Source: Vigna angularis
Taxonomy: Eukaryota; Streptophyta; Magnoliopsida; Fabales; Fabaceae
Direction of reading: 5' to 3'
Length of the DNA: 64,000 nt
Assembly (NCBI RefSeq): GCF_016808095.1
Contig: NC_068975.1
Location: forward strand, 32,573,001-32,637,000
Under the pieces are notes generated by a model, which was not told the origin of the DNA, did no database searches, and was given only the letters and a program-made list of their open reading frames with translations. Shown here one piece after another: positions 1-11,988 of the stretch (positions are counted from its first letter, which is position 1; each line of letters opens with the position of its first letter). The translations under genes were made by a program, and so were the position numbers.

Positions 1-1179
1 ACTTATTTGTTTGCGTATTTATTTTTTTATTACAATTGAATTAAATGATATATATTATATATTTATTTTGAAATGTCTTTTGGAGTTAGAGTAAAATTTA
101 TTTAGATTTAAATTTAAAAAGTTATAATTTTTTTATTTAAAAAAAATATAATTAAGTAAGTTAGTGAGTCAACCCGTGGAGGAATGAACCATCTAAGATG
201 TTAGCTCCCTAGCGAATGTCTTAACCATTCTGAGCTCTTTTCTTGTTTGTGGTTCTCCGGCAGAGAGTCGAAGGAGGCAAGGATGATACGATTATCATCA
301 AATCAAAGGTGGAAGGAGATTCTCACTTCTTTTGCGAAAGACCATTCCCTTAAATGAAAAGCACATAAGCTCGCTCTACTACTTCGAATACGAGAAAGAG
401 AATATAAGACAAAGAGATTCTTTACGGATTGGAATGCTAACGATTGATTCCCTTTCGGGCTCTTACACAGAAATTAAAGACTGAAAAGAGGAAGAGAAAG
501 CAACTCTGACTCTGAAAGTCACCAACTTTCTAAAATAACTTAAATAAGTAATCCAATTACTTGCTTCGGAAGGAGGTGCCTGTAATAAGTTGGGTCGGGT
601 TCGAAAATTTTCAGTTTACAAATATATAATCCTGTTGAATTGCTTATTAAGAGTCGGATTATCGTTTTAACACCTATAAGTTTAGTCTTGCTTTATGAAC
701 TTTATTTTTCCTTTATAATATATCGTTTTACTATAACTTTTGTTTATTTACTTTTTAGTCAAATACAGATTAATAATTTATCTTTTTCTTATTACATTAT
801 ATATTTTTTTCTTACCCTATGTTATGTTCATTTCAAAATTATCTGGATTATCATTTTAGCTCCCTGATCATATTGTGAATAAAATAAATACTCCTCTAAA
901 TAAACTTAATTAAAATTTCAAGAATTTAAATTTTAACCTGTCTGAACAGTCTTGCTTCATTTCTTCACTCGCTTCATCACCTTGAGTTTTCATAAGACCC
1001 ATAGAAGTTTTAAAAGTTCAGTCCCGCTGGGAAGGGAAGAAGAACGATACCTGGTTTTTGGGTTTCTTCTTTATCCCGAATCCAAGCGAAGAAGGAGAAA
1101 AGGTCATTAGAAGAAGAAGAAGAAGCTTCTGCTCTGTGCCAAAACAGAATAGTTGTTTCATAGAAGAAGAATAAGAAGA
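1..1179. other. Upstream region of the SAC3B gene
   Basis: Apart from the possible SINE head at 181-243, there is no supported gene here. Positions 240-590 are compositionally different (more G/C) from the AT-rich sequence at 600-940. Roughly 960-1179 is probably the 5'UTR and proximal promoter of the following gene; it becomes purine-rich with a run of GAA/AGA triplets just before the ATG at 1180. Short open frames at 640-867 are AT-rich chance frames. Confidence 0.5.
181..243 (-). repeat. Possible tRNA-derived SINE head (A and B boxes)
   Basis: Read on the minus strand, this stretch has an A-box-like GCTCAGAATGG (235-225) followed about 35 bases later by a B-box-like GGTTCATTCC (190-181). 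That spacing fits an RNA polymerase III internal promoter. The 3' continuation (below 180) runs into A/T-rich DNA, as plant SINE tails do. It does not fold as a clean tRNA because the acceptor arm is missing. The surrounding 240-590 bp is less AT-rich than its flanks and could instead be an organelle-derived insert. I cannot decide between these from the sequence alone. Confidence 0.3.
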
Positions 1180-4100
1180 ATGTCGTCGTATTTGGGATTC
1201 GGGAAGGCTTCAGGACCCAGTGCACCTCCCAAATCCGACTCTCCATACTCTTTTGGTTTCACCAACCCTTCTCCTATCCCTCCTACTTCTTCACCTGTTC
1301 CTGCTTTTTCGTCACAATCCACGCCCAGGTACGTCAATTCTTCAACAACCTTTATTTCATTTCATTGATATCTTGAATTTAAACCCTGAAAGCTTTATCT
1401 TTTTAGTGGGTTTTGTACTCACGTTGAAATGGGATGAGGAATTTGAATCGATTTGCATTTAACCCTTTCCCTTGCCTGTTTTCTGGAGCTACGAGAGTTT
1501 CTTGTATATTAGAACATGTGAATCTTCCGCAAAGGGTTATATTTTGATTTGAATTGTTTTTGTTAAAGAAGAGCGAGGGTGTCTGGCAACTGTAATTTGT
1601 TGCTTGCATTTGGAAGGGTTCAAGCGTTTTTGGCTCCTTGTTGTGTTCGGGTTATTTTATTGAATAGGGAGTCAGAAATGTTATATGTTATCAGTGTTTT
1701 GGAGGTGAAAATTGGGGATCACATCACATTATACCACGAATTGCATGATCTGGGTATCTGGGGTTAATACCCTTCAACTGCTGGGGATGTAGTGCTAAAC
1801 ATAGGTAGTATTTAAGCTGGATAGATAAAATGGAGAAATGCTTCAGATGTAATCTGTGATGGTGTAGTGTAGCGTCTTTGTCAGTGAATCTGTGAATGGA
1901 ATTTCTTTTGTTCAAGTAAAACACTTACGGTACTCTTCTTGGGATAGTGAATGTTGGGTAGTAAATTACCGGAGTGAAATATCAGTGTAACTTGTTGAAT
2001 GGATCTGTGTAAACCATTAAAATAGCCCCCATACTATTTATTACATCGTTTAAAATAGCACAACCTAGTGAGATAAGTCTTGGCCATTAATGCATGCGTT
2101 GTTTTGTTCAAATTCAGGTTAATGTCCTTGTATTGACTTCTGTTAAGGCATTAAACCCTGAAAATATTGTCAGGGATAACATGGTTAGAGTAATATTTAA
2201 TACTAGGTTTGGATAAAATTCAAACAATTCCATGTACACTTTTGGTGGTGATAATATTTTTTTTTTTGTTTTTAGACACTAAAAGTTCCCATTCCATATG
2301 TTATGGCAAAACTAAGAGCACTTTTTGACCAGCATTTATTTCCAACTCGAACATATGTTTATTTTAGACTAGACATTCTTTTTGTGGGTGTAGTTTATGT
2401 TTAAAATGTTCATTGCATGATGCATTTTCATAGTTCACATTCTCTTTCAGATCCATTGATTCTTCCAGTTGGAGTGATGAACAGAAAATATTCTATAAAG
2501 ATTTGGAGACCCATACCCCTCAAAGGCCTTCCCCAGCCACAACATTTATTTCTTCTCGTGATTCCACTACTGGTCTTACAGCCAGAACTTCAGGATTTCC
2601 AAATCCGGAGAGAAGATCGCCTCCTATATCTTATGCAGATGTTGAAGATTTGGGTAATTCTGATCAACCTGTCACGATAAATAAGTAAGACAATATCACC
2701 TATAAACTGTAATACTATATCATGATTCTATAAATTTATTATTTATTAGGCATTTTTATTGGAATATTGTATTTATAGAGCAGAAATATGTTAAGACAGT
2801 CCGAAATTGGGGTGGAGTTTAAGCAATTATCTCAGTTGCCCTGTTGTTTTGAACTTTATTATGAACAACCTTTTTCCCATGAAAATGCCATACAAGTTTC
2901 AGTTTGTTCAATTCAAGGTTCTATATAAACTGAAATGAGTAATTGAAAGGGATTGATTTGCCCTTTTTGGTGTTTCCCTGTGTTGAGTTGTTAGCACAAC
3001 AATCCTTTAGACTCTTTATGCTCATGTGCATGTGTAGAATCATCCTAAATCCAGGACTTCCCAGAAAAATGTGAAGTCCCATCTCTAATTATTTGAGCCT
3101 GTTTAGTGGTTCATTTTTCAGGCCTTCTTTATCTCCTCCTAGACTGGGAAGCACATCAACTGTTCCAAGGACTGTTCCTCATTCTCAAATTCACCAGAAA
3201 TCTTTTCCGTTTAATGTTCCTGAAGCCACTGTAGGCAAACCCATGAACTCCACTGCTTCTAAAAGAACAAGATCACCTGCTTCGTCATTTGCAGCCAATG
3301 AAACCCTTGAAGGAAACTTAATTTCCTCTGAAGACAACTCTGAACGGTATAATATTAGCTTGGCTCTATTTTTTGTTCATCATGCATTTATTTTATCTTA
3401 CATTATTTATTTTTAAAGTATCTTTCCTCGTATGCTGTGCAGTGAAATTTTAGCCAAGGCCAAGCGTTTAGCCCGGTTCAAAGTAGAGCTAAGCAGATCT
3501 GAGCAAAATAATGTTGATATTCCCGACCAGAAGGCATTTGCTAGTAGATCTGAACAGTCTGTGTTGGAGCCGAAATATGTGAGGGGGCATTTAGTGGATT
3601 CAGCTAGCAACTTTAGCAGTGCCCATGTTGTTGCTGATAATGAAGTCTTGGAAACATCCAATGTAATTATTGGCTTATGTCCAGATATGTGTCCTGGTAT
3701 ATTTTCTCAGATTTTAAATCCAAGAGTGAACCTGTGAGAATTGTTATATGTTGAGATCTCATGAAAGATTTGAGATTCCTTATTTGTTTTTAATATGGGG
3801 AAGTGCATTTTCAGAGAACCACAATTCTAACTTCATTTTGGAATTTCTTTTACTAGGGAAAACATGTTACATCGCCTGAAAAATTTAGCCCAAATTTTGA
3901 TTTGTGTTTCAGAGTCAGAAAGGGGAGAGCGTGAAAGAAAAGGGGATCTTGACCAATATGAACGTGTGGATGGGGATAGAAATGTAACTAGCAGACTTCT
4001 TGCAGTTAAGAAGGTGATTCTCATATTATTAAATAGTACTGTTTTTCCTATGAAATTGCTCTCTACTCTTTAAGTATTATTAGTTACTTAAATCGTTCAT

Positions 4101-7100
4101 GTCAGTATACTAGAACAGCTGAGAGGGAAGCCAGTTTGATCCGGCCTATGCCCATCCTGAAGAATACAATTGATTATCTACTCACATTGCTAGATCAGCC
4201 TTATGATGAGAGGTTTCTTGGCGTGTATAACTTCTTGTGGGATAGGATGAGAGCAATTCGGATGGACCTGAGAATGCAGCACATTTTCAATCAAGGGGCT
4301 ATTACTATGCTGGAGCAGATGGTACTTCCTTGTGGCCATGTTATCATTATTTATTTTTTTCCATACATGTTCTTAAGCCTTGGTTCTAGTCATCCCTCTA
4401 TGAATGGGTGAACACAGTAAGGAGCATAGATTGAAAAACCTCGGGCAAGATTTTACAGATTTACAACTTCCCAATAGAAATACACATCTTTCATTATCAC
4501 CCTAAAATATGGAAACACTGTGCACTATTAAATATTAGCATCATGAACTTAGCACTTAAAGACCTTGCATGGTTTGGACTGAAAGTCAAGTGTCTTCTCT
4601 TCTTAGTCCAAAAGTTATACATCTGAATTAATCTTGATTTGTTGTATCAACTGTTATATATTTTCTGAAATTTAGCCTCTGTTAGTTTTTTCCTTCAGAA
4701 AATTTCCTTTTCATTTAGTCATGTCTTGTGTTGTAACATGACTGCCACGAGTTATTAGTCAGTGACTCACTGTAGCGTGCATAGCTTGTCAGATGACTTG
4801 ATTTTCAATTTTTTAGGCTAATCACTTTTAGTACAGCGATAGTATAATCAAAATCACATGCTAAAACAAAATATCCATGCTTTTCTTGCAATAATACATA
4901 CAAAAGCCACATTATTGCTCTTATTTAAGTGATAATGTCATGTTTCTCTCTTCGTAGTTCATTAAATTTATGTGGGTTATGACAATACCAAATGTATAAA
5001 TTTGGTGTTTATCACTTTCATAGTTGTGTATTGGTAGAATATCTTTTGAAATATCGGTTATAATTATATAGAACATGCATATGCTTGCTACAAAGCAGTA
5101 TCTGAGGATTATGAAGGCTAATGAAGCTGTGGATTTCTGTGGTTCCAGATAAAATTACATATCATTGCAATGCATGAATTATGTGATTACACTAAGGGAG
5201 AAGGATTTTCAGAGGGCTTTGATGCTCATCTCAATATTGAGCAGATGAACAAAACTTCAGTTGAACTGTTCCAGATGTATGATGATCATAGAAAGAAAGG
5301 AATGAATATTCAGACTGAAAAAGAGTTTCGAGGCTATTATGCTCTTCTTAAATTGGATAAGCACCCTGGTTATAAAGTAAGTAGCCTTTGTAGTGCTTTT
5401 GATTGTCTGATTTAATTTGCTATGAAGAAATCCAAGGAACTAATCTAGTCATGCTAGGTTGAACCTGCCGAACTCTCCCTTGAAATTGCTAAGATGACTC
5501 CAGAGATAAGGCAGACTCCAGAAGTTCTATTTGCCCGCAGTGTAGCAAGGTCATAATTCTCTTTGAGGTTTATGTGTGCGTGTGTATGTTTTTAATCTGA
5601 ACATTCCCTGATTTTGTTTTGCAGAGCATGCCGAACTGGTAATTTTATTGCCTTCTTTCGGCTTGCAAGAAAAGCAACTTATCTTCAAGCATGTCTAATG
5701 CATGCTCACTTTGCAAAGGTATGTGATATTGTTTTCTATTTTGTGCTCAATAAAAATCATATGATTGTACTTGTCCTTGTAAAGCTTAGGGCGGCCACTC
5801 AGATTGGAAATGTATTTACTCAATCATTGCAGGCAATTAGGAAATTGCTGAAGTTGATTGGAGACAAAATTACACTATCTTATCTTGCTCCATTTTGCTA
5901 GATAATTGAATATCTATCACATGATACATATCAAAATGATAACCAAGTAAAATTAATTTCGTTTTAATTTTATGCGATCCCTTTCAGTCTGCAATATATT
6001 AGTGGAAATAATTTTGTGGAATTCACTTTATTAGTGGTTTTGGTTATGATGTGAATAAACAACTTCGTATAAGAAATCCTAACCTTTATGTCTCGTCTTA
6101 CTTTACCAGTTGCGTACCCAGGCACTTGCTTCTCTACATTCTGGCCTACAGAATAACCAAGGAATCCCTGTTGCTCATGTTGCCAACTGGCTTGCTATGG
6201 AGGTATGTTTATTAGATAGATTTGGATGTCTCATTTTCCCATTTTTCTTGTTTCAAGGGGAAATGTGGGTGTGAGTGTGCATGGCAGGATATTGCATTCA
6301 TGAATTTCCAACCTTCTCATAGATTCACCTTTGCTGTATTAATTAGGATGAAAGCATAGAGGGCCTCTTGGAGTACCACGGATTCTTGCTAAAAATATTT
6401 GAAGAACCTTACATGGTGAAGGAAGGTCCATTTCTCAATGTTGATGTTGACTATCCCACCAAGTGTTCAAAACTTGTGCATAAGAAAAGGTCTGGAAGGA
6501 TAATTGAAGATATTTCACTCTCAATTCAAGCAGAATCAACACATGTTGAGACTATGAAAGAGATTCAGATGAGGAAGCCTGAACCACAGGTAGCTTCACC
6601 TGTTAAAAATGACAGTTCTGTCCAGAACCCTGATGAGGAAATTCCAGACGCCGTGGCTATTTACTCCCCTGAGGTATCAAGAAAGGCATTTAAGGATGTT
6701 CCAGACAGTCCAAAAGATAAAGATATCTCTGGTCATCGTCTGTCACCACTGAGCTCTCCTTTTCCTAATATTATTCCTGAACAACAACTTCCTAGATTTG
6801 GTGTTTTCAATGGTACCAATTCAGATTTGATTGCTAGAGGCTCTCCAAATAGAAACTTTCAGTTTAGTGTTGAACAAAGGCCATTGGAGATTATACCAAA
6901 AAAAGCTCCACCGGAAAGTTCATTAGGTTTTAGTTTTTCAGTGCCACCTCCTGTGTCCCACGCTGTATTCAAGGATGAGCCTCTAATTATTCACCAAGAG
7001 CATGAAGATGAAATTAATGAATTTAGTGAAAATTGTCAAGATGAAGAAATTGCGGAGGCCAAGCTGAAGTTGTTCTTAAGGTTTTTATTCCTTTTTCATT

Positions 7101-9056
7101 TCAGAATTATATTTTTAATTACATATGAAATGTTTGCACTATTTATTATTTTTATGCTGTTTTACTGTCTTCTTGTCAGGTTATGGAGGAGGAGAGCATC
7201 AAAATTAAGAATGTTACGGGAAGAAAGGCAATTAGCATCAAATGCTGCACTAGACTCTATGTCGTTGGGTCCCCCAATTCAACATTATATAGATGTAAGT
7301 ATGACAGGATTTTTGTGATTCTTCTATGAACCTGTATCTTTGACTTGGTTTATTTATTTTTTACTTTGGCGGTTACCTTTTTTTGATGTAGCGACCTGGC
7401 AACTTTGATAAGTTTGACATTGATATTGCTATGAGGGAGAGATATGAAAAACAGGAGAAATCATGGTCAAGACTTAATGTTTCTGATGTAGTTGCCAGTA
7501 CATTAGGCAGAAGAAATCCAGATGCTAAATGCTTGTGCTGGAAAATTATTCTATGCTCTCAGATGAACACTGGATATGAAATGGGGGGAGCAGGCACTTG
7601 GTTGACCTCAAAGTTCATGCCTTCAAGTGATGAAGATGTGGTTTTTTCATCGCCTGGCTTGGTAATATGGAGGAAATGGATTTCTAATCAATCTGTCATC
7701 AATCCTTCCTGCTGCCTCTCTGTAGTTAGGGATACAGCATTTGGTAGTCTAGATGAGGCAGTATCTGGGGCAGGTGCTGTTATGTTTCTTGTGTCTGAGA
7801 ACATCTCATGGGAGCTTCAGAGGTCTCGTCTTCATACTCTTCTGATGTCAATTCCATCTGGGGCCTGCTTGCCTCTTCTGATTCTATGCCACTCATACGA
7901 TGAAAGGTTCTCTTCTGCTATAACTAATGAGCTGGGCCTTCAAAACATTGATAAATTGAAGATCAGTAAGTTTCTGCTTGTTTTTCTGTACGAAAACCAG
8001 CGGATGGAGCACTTGAGCGGATTTTTCAGTGATACACGATTAAGGGAAGGACTGGAATGGCTGGCATGTGAATCACCCTTGCAACCCAACATTGGCTGTG
8101 TGAAAACACGAGAACTTGTTTACGCCCATCTTAATTCCTTCCCAGGTGGGCAGCGCATTGCCATCAACTCCAACTTGGGGCCTAATGACTGCATCTCATT
8201 GTTCAATGAAGCCTTAGATCGCTCAATAAAGGAAATTACTGCTACTGCCAGTTCAAATCCCACTGGTTGGCCTTGTCCAGAAATTGGTTTACTTGACAAG
8301 TTTTGTGATGAAGACAGAGTAGTGAAAATGTGCTTGCCAACTTTGGGATGGAGCTCAAACGAGAAAACTGAACTAATTATTCGTGCTTTGCAAAACTGTA
8401 AGCTCCCTACTTTTCCTGGTGATTTATCCTGGTTAGCCAGAGGTTCTAAAGTTGGACAGGAGATAGAGCACCAGAGAAAACAGCTTGAGAATTGCTTGAT
8501 CCAGTACTTGACTCATACTAGCAAGACTATGGGAATTGCTTTGGCAACAAAAGAGGCTTCTGTCACAATGCAAAGCTGCGCCAGGCTTGAGCTACGTGGC
8601 TCAAATTACCATGTAATTCCTCACTGGGGTATGATTTTTCGTAGAATTTTCAACTGGCGTTTAATGGGTTTATCTAGCAGGGAAATCTCCATGGCCTACA
8701 TCTCAGAACGTCATCATGTTGCTCTTCCAAATGTGAGTCCTGAAACATGGCTTTCTTATTATCCAGACACTTCTTTAGATGAAATAATCAGTGTGAGCTG
8801 CAACTCTCCTCTTCCCGTTAAGCATCAACCACTTCAACGTCTTCCAAGGATGGTTTCAAATGATGTATTCCAAGGAACTGTTAACCAGACAGATTCTGAA
8901 AACAATCTTCCGCTTGATAAATCACCTACCATGGATTCAGCTACAACATTTTCTAATGCCAAACCAAATACAGAAGCTGACAAATTAAGCAAGCTATTGG
9001 ACCATTGTAACTTGCTGCAGGATAGCATAGATAAGAAGCTTTTTTTATACTACTAA
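1180..9056 (+). CDS. SAC3B: SAC3/GANP family protein, SAC3B-like (TREX-2 mRNA export scaffold)
   Basis: Thirteen coding exons fit by phase and GT/AG borders: 1180-1328, 2451-2684, 3122-3346, 3443-3696, 3913-4013, 4106-4321, 5149-5376, 5458-5549, 5625-5718, 6110-6202, 6347-7080, 7180-7294, 7392-9056. They join to about 1,399 residues. The N-terminal ~280 residues are Ser/Pro-rich with a few FG pairs (YLGFG, YSFGF), as in nucleoporin-like GANP tails. The SAC3/GANP helical domain starts at GLCPDMCPESERGERERKGD and runs to about residue 610, including RMQHIFNQ, the HIIAMHELCDY helix and AHVANWLAME. A charged region (EEEIAEAKLKLFLRLWRRR) and a conserved plant C-terminal domain follow, ending DSIDKKLFLYY. 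By family knowledge, SAC3 proteins hold THP1, DSS1 and centrin at nuclear pores for mRNA export. The start is the first ATG followed by the conserved MSSYLGFG. The N-terminal half seems shorter than my recollection of Arabidopsis SAC3B. Confidence 0.9.
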
Positions 9057-11551
9057 TACCCAGGTCACTTTTCTTCTTACCATTCCTTGTATCTATCCTA
9101 AACTGAAGTAAATTTTGATTTATAGGAAATTTTGTACAATAGTTAATTGTATTTTTTTTTTCATTTCCTTTGATAAAATCAAAATTTATGGAATTGTGAT
9201 GCTAACCATGACAATCATTAGTATTCATAAAATGGGAATATAATTTTTTTTTCCTAAAAATATGTTGTTTGCTAACATTTTTTTTTAATTTTATAACTAA
9301 TATAGAAATATCGTTGAATCTATTTATTAGCATCTATACACCATTTAGGTGTTTTGATTCTTCAAATAGCATGAGTGAAACAACAGTCTCAAATTGGATT
9401 TCTGTAAGTCTCACTGCTCAGATATGAAAAACGATATTAATTTCAACATTGTAAAATATATGCATATAATTTATAAATAAAATAACTTCATCAATCAATT
9501 TAAAAGAAAATATGATTTAATTCAGCAATCATAAAATCCTTTAGACATAATAATATTAGTTGTAATACATAAAGGAGTATCTAACATTGTAAACAAGTCG
9601 ATTATTAATTTGTATCATGTTAAAAAGAATTGAATTGATATTATGTGGTTAAGTGAAAGTTAAATAGGACTCAGTACATACTTGTCGCATTAGAGGAGTT
9701 CTTCCCTAATAATTTTACATTATTTTTTGTCATCTATAACATTTAATCAATTTTATTTATGTGGCGTGACAATTACATGAGTAATTGACTTTTATTTTGT
9801 CACTTCAGAAAATTCAACTTTTTTTTAACAATTTTAGATTATATCAGCTACTAATAATAGATAAACTAATTTTAAGGGTTGTTGTTAATTTTTTTAACCA
9901 TTTTTTCATTTATTTTTTAAATTTCGGATGCTAATTTCATTAATAATTTATTTTAGGGACTATTTTATTTATTTCGAGAATAAACTAATCTTTACATTAA
10001 AATATTAGACACCATATTAAAATTACCCTATATTATATTTATATTTGCATGTTTTACAATAATAGTCTTTTTAATTTTTTTAGAAAATTATTCCTTCTAA
10101 CTGTTTTAAATTATTACTTTTCAGCAATGGTTGAGATGATATATCAATGTGTATTTGAAAAGAGACGCTATAAAAGTAACACATTTTTGTTTTCTTTTAA
10201 ATTCATTTACCCATTTCTTTGTAGTTGAAAAAGTGTGAGAATTTATAGAATAATTTTTCACAAAAATAATTAAAATCTGAAAATATTTAAATTTGAACTA
10301 ATATTAATCGGATATTTTCCCTATTAGTTTAAAGTTTCTTTTATATAGATAAAGAATCATAATTACGCTTATCGAGACAAGTTTACTAAAAAAGTAATTA
10401 TTTTCATTAATAAACACTCTCTCAAATAGATATTTAAGATAACTGAAAAATGAACAATATATTTTATTAATAAAAAATAAAACCACAATTATTTTTGAAA
10501 TGAATATAGGGGTATTTTGGACAGAAGAAGTATAAGAGAAGGGTTCTTAAATGTGCATATTAAAAAGAACCTGTGTGTCTTTGAAATCCTTCCATAATGG
10601 TGTACACCTAATAACATGGTACTCTTTTTAAGGATGTTGCTCATGAATGTTGCAGCATGGCACATACATGCCAGAGGGACTCATCATCATCACTCTCATT
10701 GCATTGCATTTAATAATTTATTAAACCATTTTTCAAATTAAACCATGCACCAAAAAACACTGAACTAGGACTGTTTCTCCTTCAGTGCCAGAATAAATAA
10801 AATATTGAAATCTATAAATCCACCATTATTATATCAATCAATGATATGCAATGCAAGTGTAAAAGAAAATTTGACATCAGGAAAAGAATTAATTCTTTTC
10901 GTAAGAATCCATTATTTTAAAATAATTCTTAAGATAACTTTACCTAATAAAAAACATATTCCTGTCATTACTGAAAAGCATATTCCTAATAATTTTCTTA
11001 CATTCATTTTACGAAACCCAACACAATGAAACAGTAAATTACAACAATTTAGGTGTTAAAATGGGTTAATTACTTGTAATCCCAAGCATTCATTGAGTCA
11101 GTCACTAATTTGCAGTAAAGATGTGAAGCTAATCTTCAAAAGCAATACAAAGAATTCAGATGTTTGTAAAAGATACAGAGGATCCAGCATGAGGACGAGG
11201 ATAATGGATTTACATTTTAAATAGCACATGGCTTGTCTTCCAAGTTGACCATTGACTACAATGTAATGCAAATCCTAGTAGTCAATCAGTCACCAGCCAA
11301 ACTCCTTTCTCCCGAGTTATTTATAGACCTCTTTCCAAAGTTTCAATTTGGGGAGTGGAGACGTAGAGCTAGCTACTCAGGAGGACAAGTTTTAGTGTTA
11401 CTCCTGAAGTGGTTCTGTATGGTTATGACAGTGAATTAGTAAGAGATTGAGAACAGAAAAAAATGACTATTAATCATTTGTTCTTTCTACATTCTGAAAA
11501 GGATCCTTCAGCTTCCAAGATAATGAACCTCAAATCAGTAACCTTCAGCAG
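9057..11551. other. Convergent spacer between SAC3B and PP2C genes
   Basis: This holds the 3'UTR of the plus-strand SAC3B gene (probably up to about 9.2 kb) and the terminal 3'UTR sequence of the minus-strand phosphatase (probably about 11.1-11.55 kb). Between them, 9.2-11.0 kb is AT-rich sequence with no coding signal. The open frames near 10.3 and 10.8 kb are low-complexity and lack recognisable domains. Confidence 0.5.
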
Positions 11552-11713
11552 CCTGACAAATTGGGTCAGCAATTTGGCTTAATGAACCATAGTGGCAAAT
11601 AAACAACGTTTATGGCTGTAATGCAGAAGATCGAAGAGTAGACAGCGAAATGTACCTTCAAGGAGAAAGTATAAGCATACATACTAAACTTCCTTAAAGC
11701 CTCTCTCCAATCA
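11552..11713 (-). other. Candidate spliced 3'UTR exons of the PP2C gene
   Basis: On the minus strand, 11713-11656 is a 58-base block bounded by an acceptor (TTTACAG) and a donor (GTACAT). A further acceptor (TTTGTCAG) precedes 11552. The coding stop TAG at 11991-11989 is itself followed at once by a donor-like GTACAC. Together these suggest that the transcript carries introns after the stop codon, with the last exon running down from 11552 towards about 11.1 kb. This is splice-motif inference only; transcript reads would settle it. Confidence 0.4.
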
Positions 11714-11988
11714 CTGTAAATGGAAAAGGGAACAATGAAATGAAACTCTAACAACAATATTGACCAAATAACTAATAGAAATGGTGGCAAATCAATCCTT
11801 AATAATTTCTTTTTAACACACTCTGAAGTTGAAACTAATCGAAAATCATGAAAATTTTGTAGGTTACAATCCCTACTTAATGAACCTAATTCATAACTCT
11901 TATAGTTTTCAAAAAATTTTAACCACCAAGGAGTGTGTTGCTAGCACACCTTACTGATCAATATTAAACAATGCTAGTGTGAGTGTAC

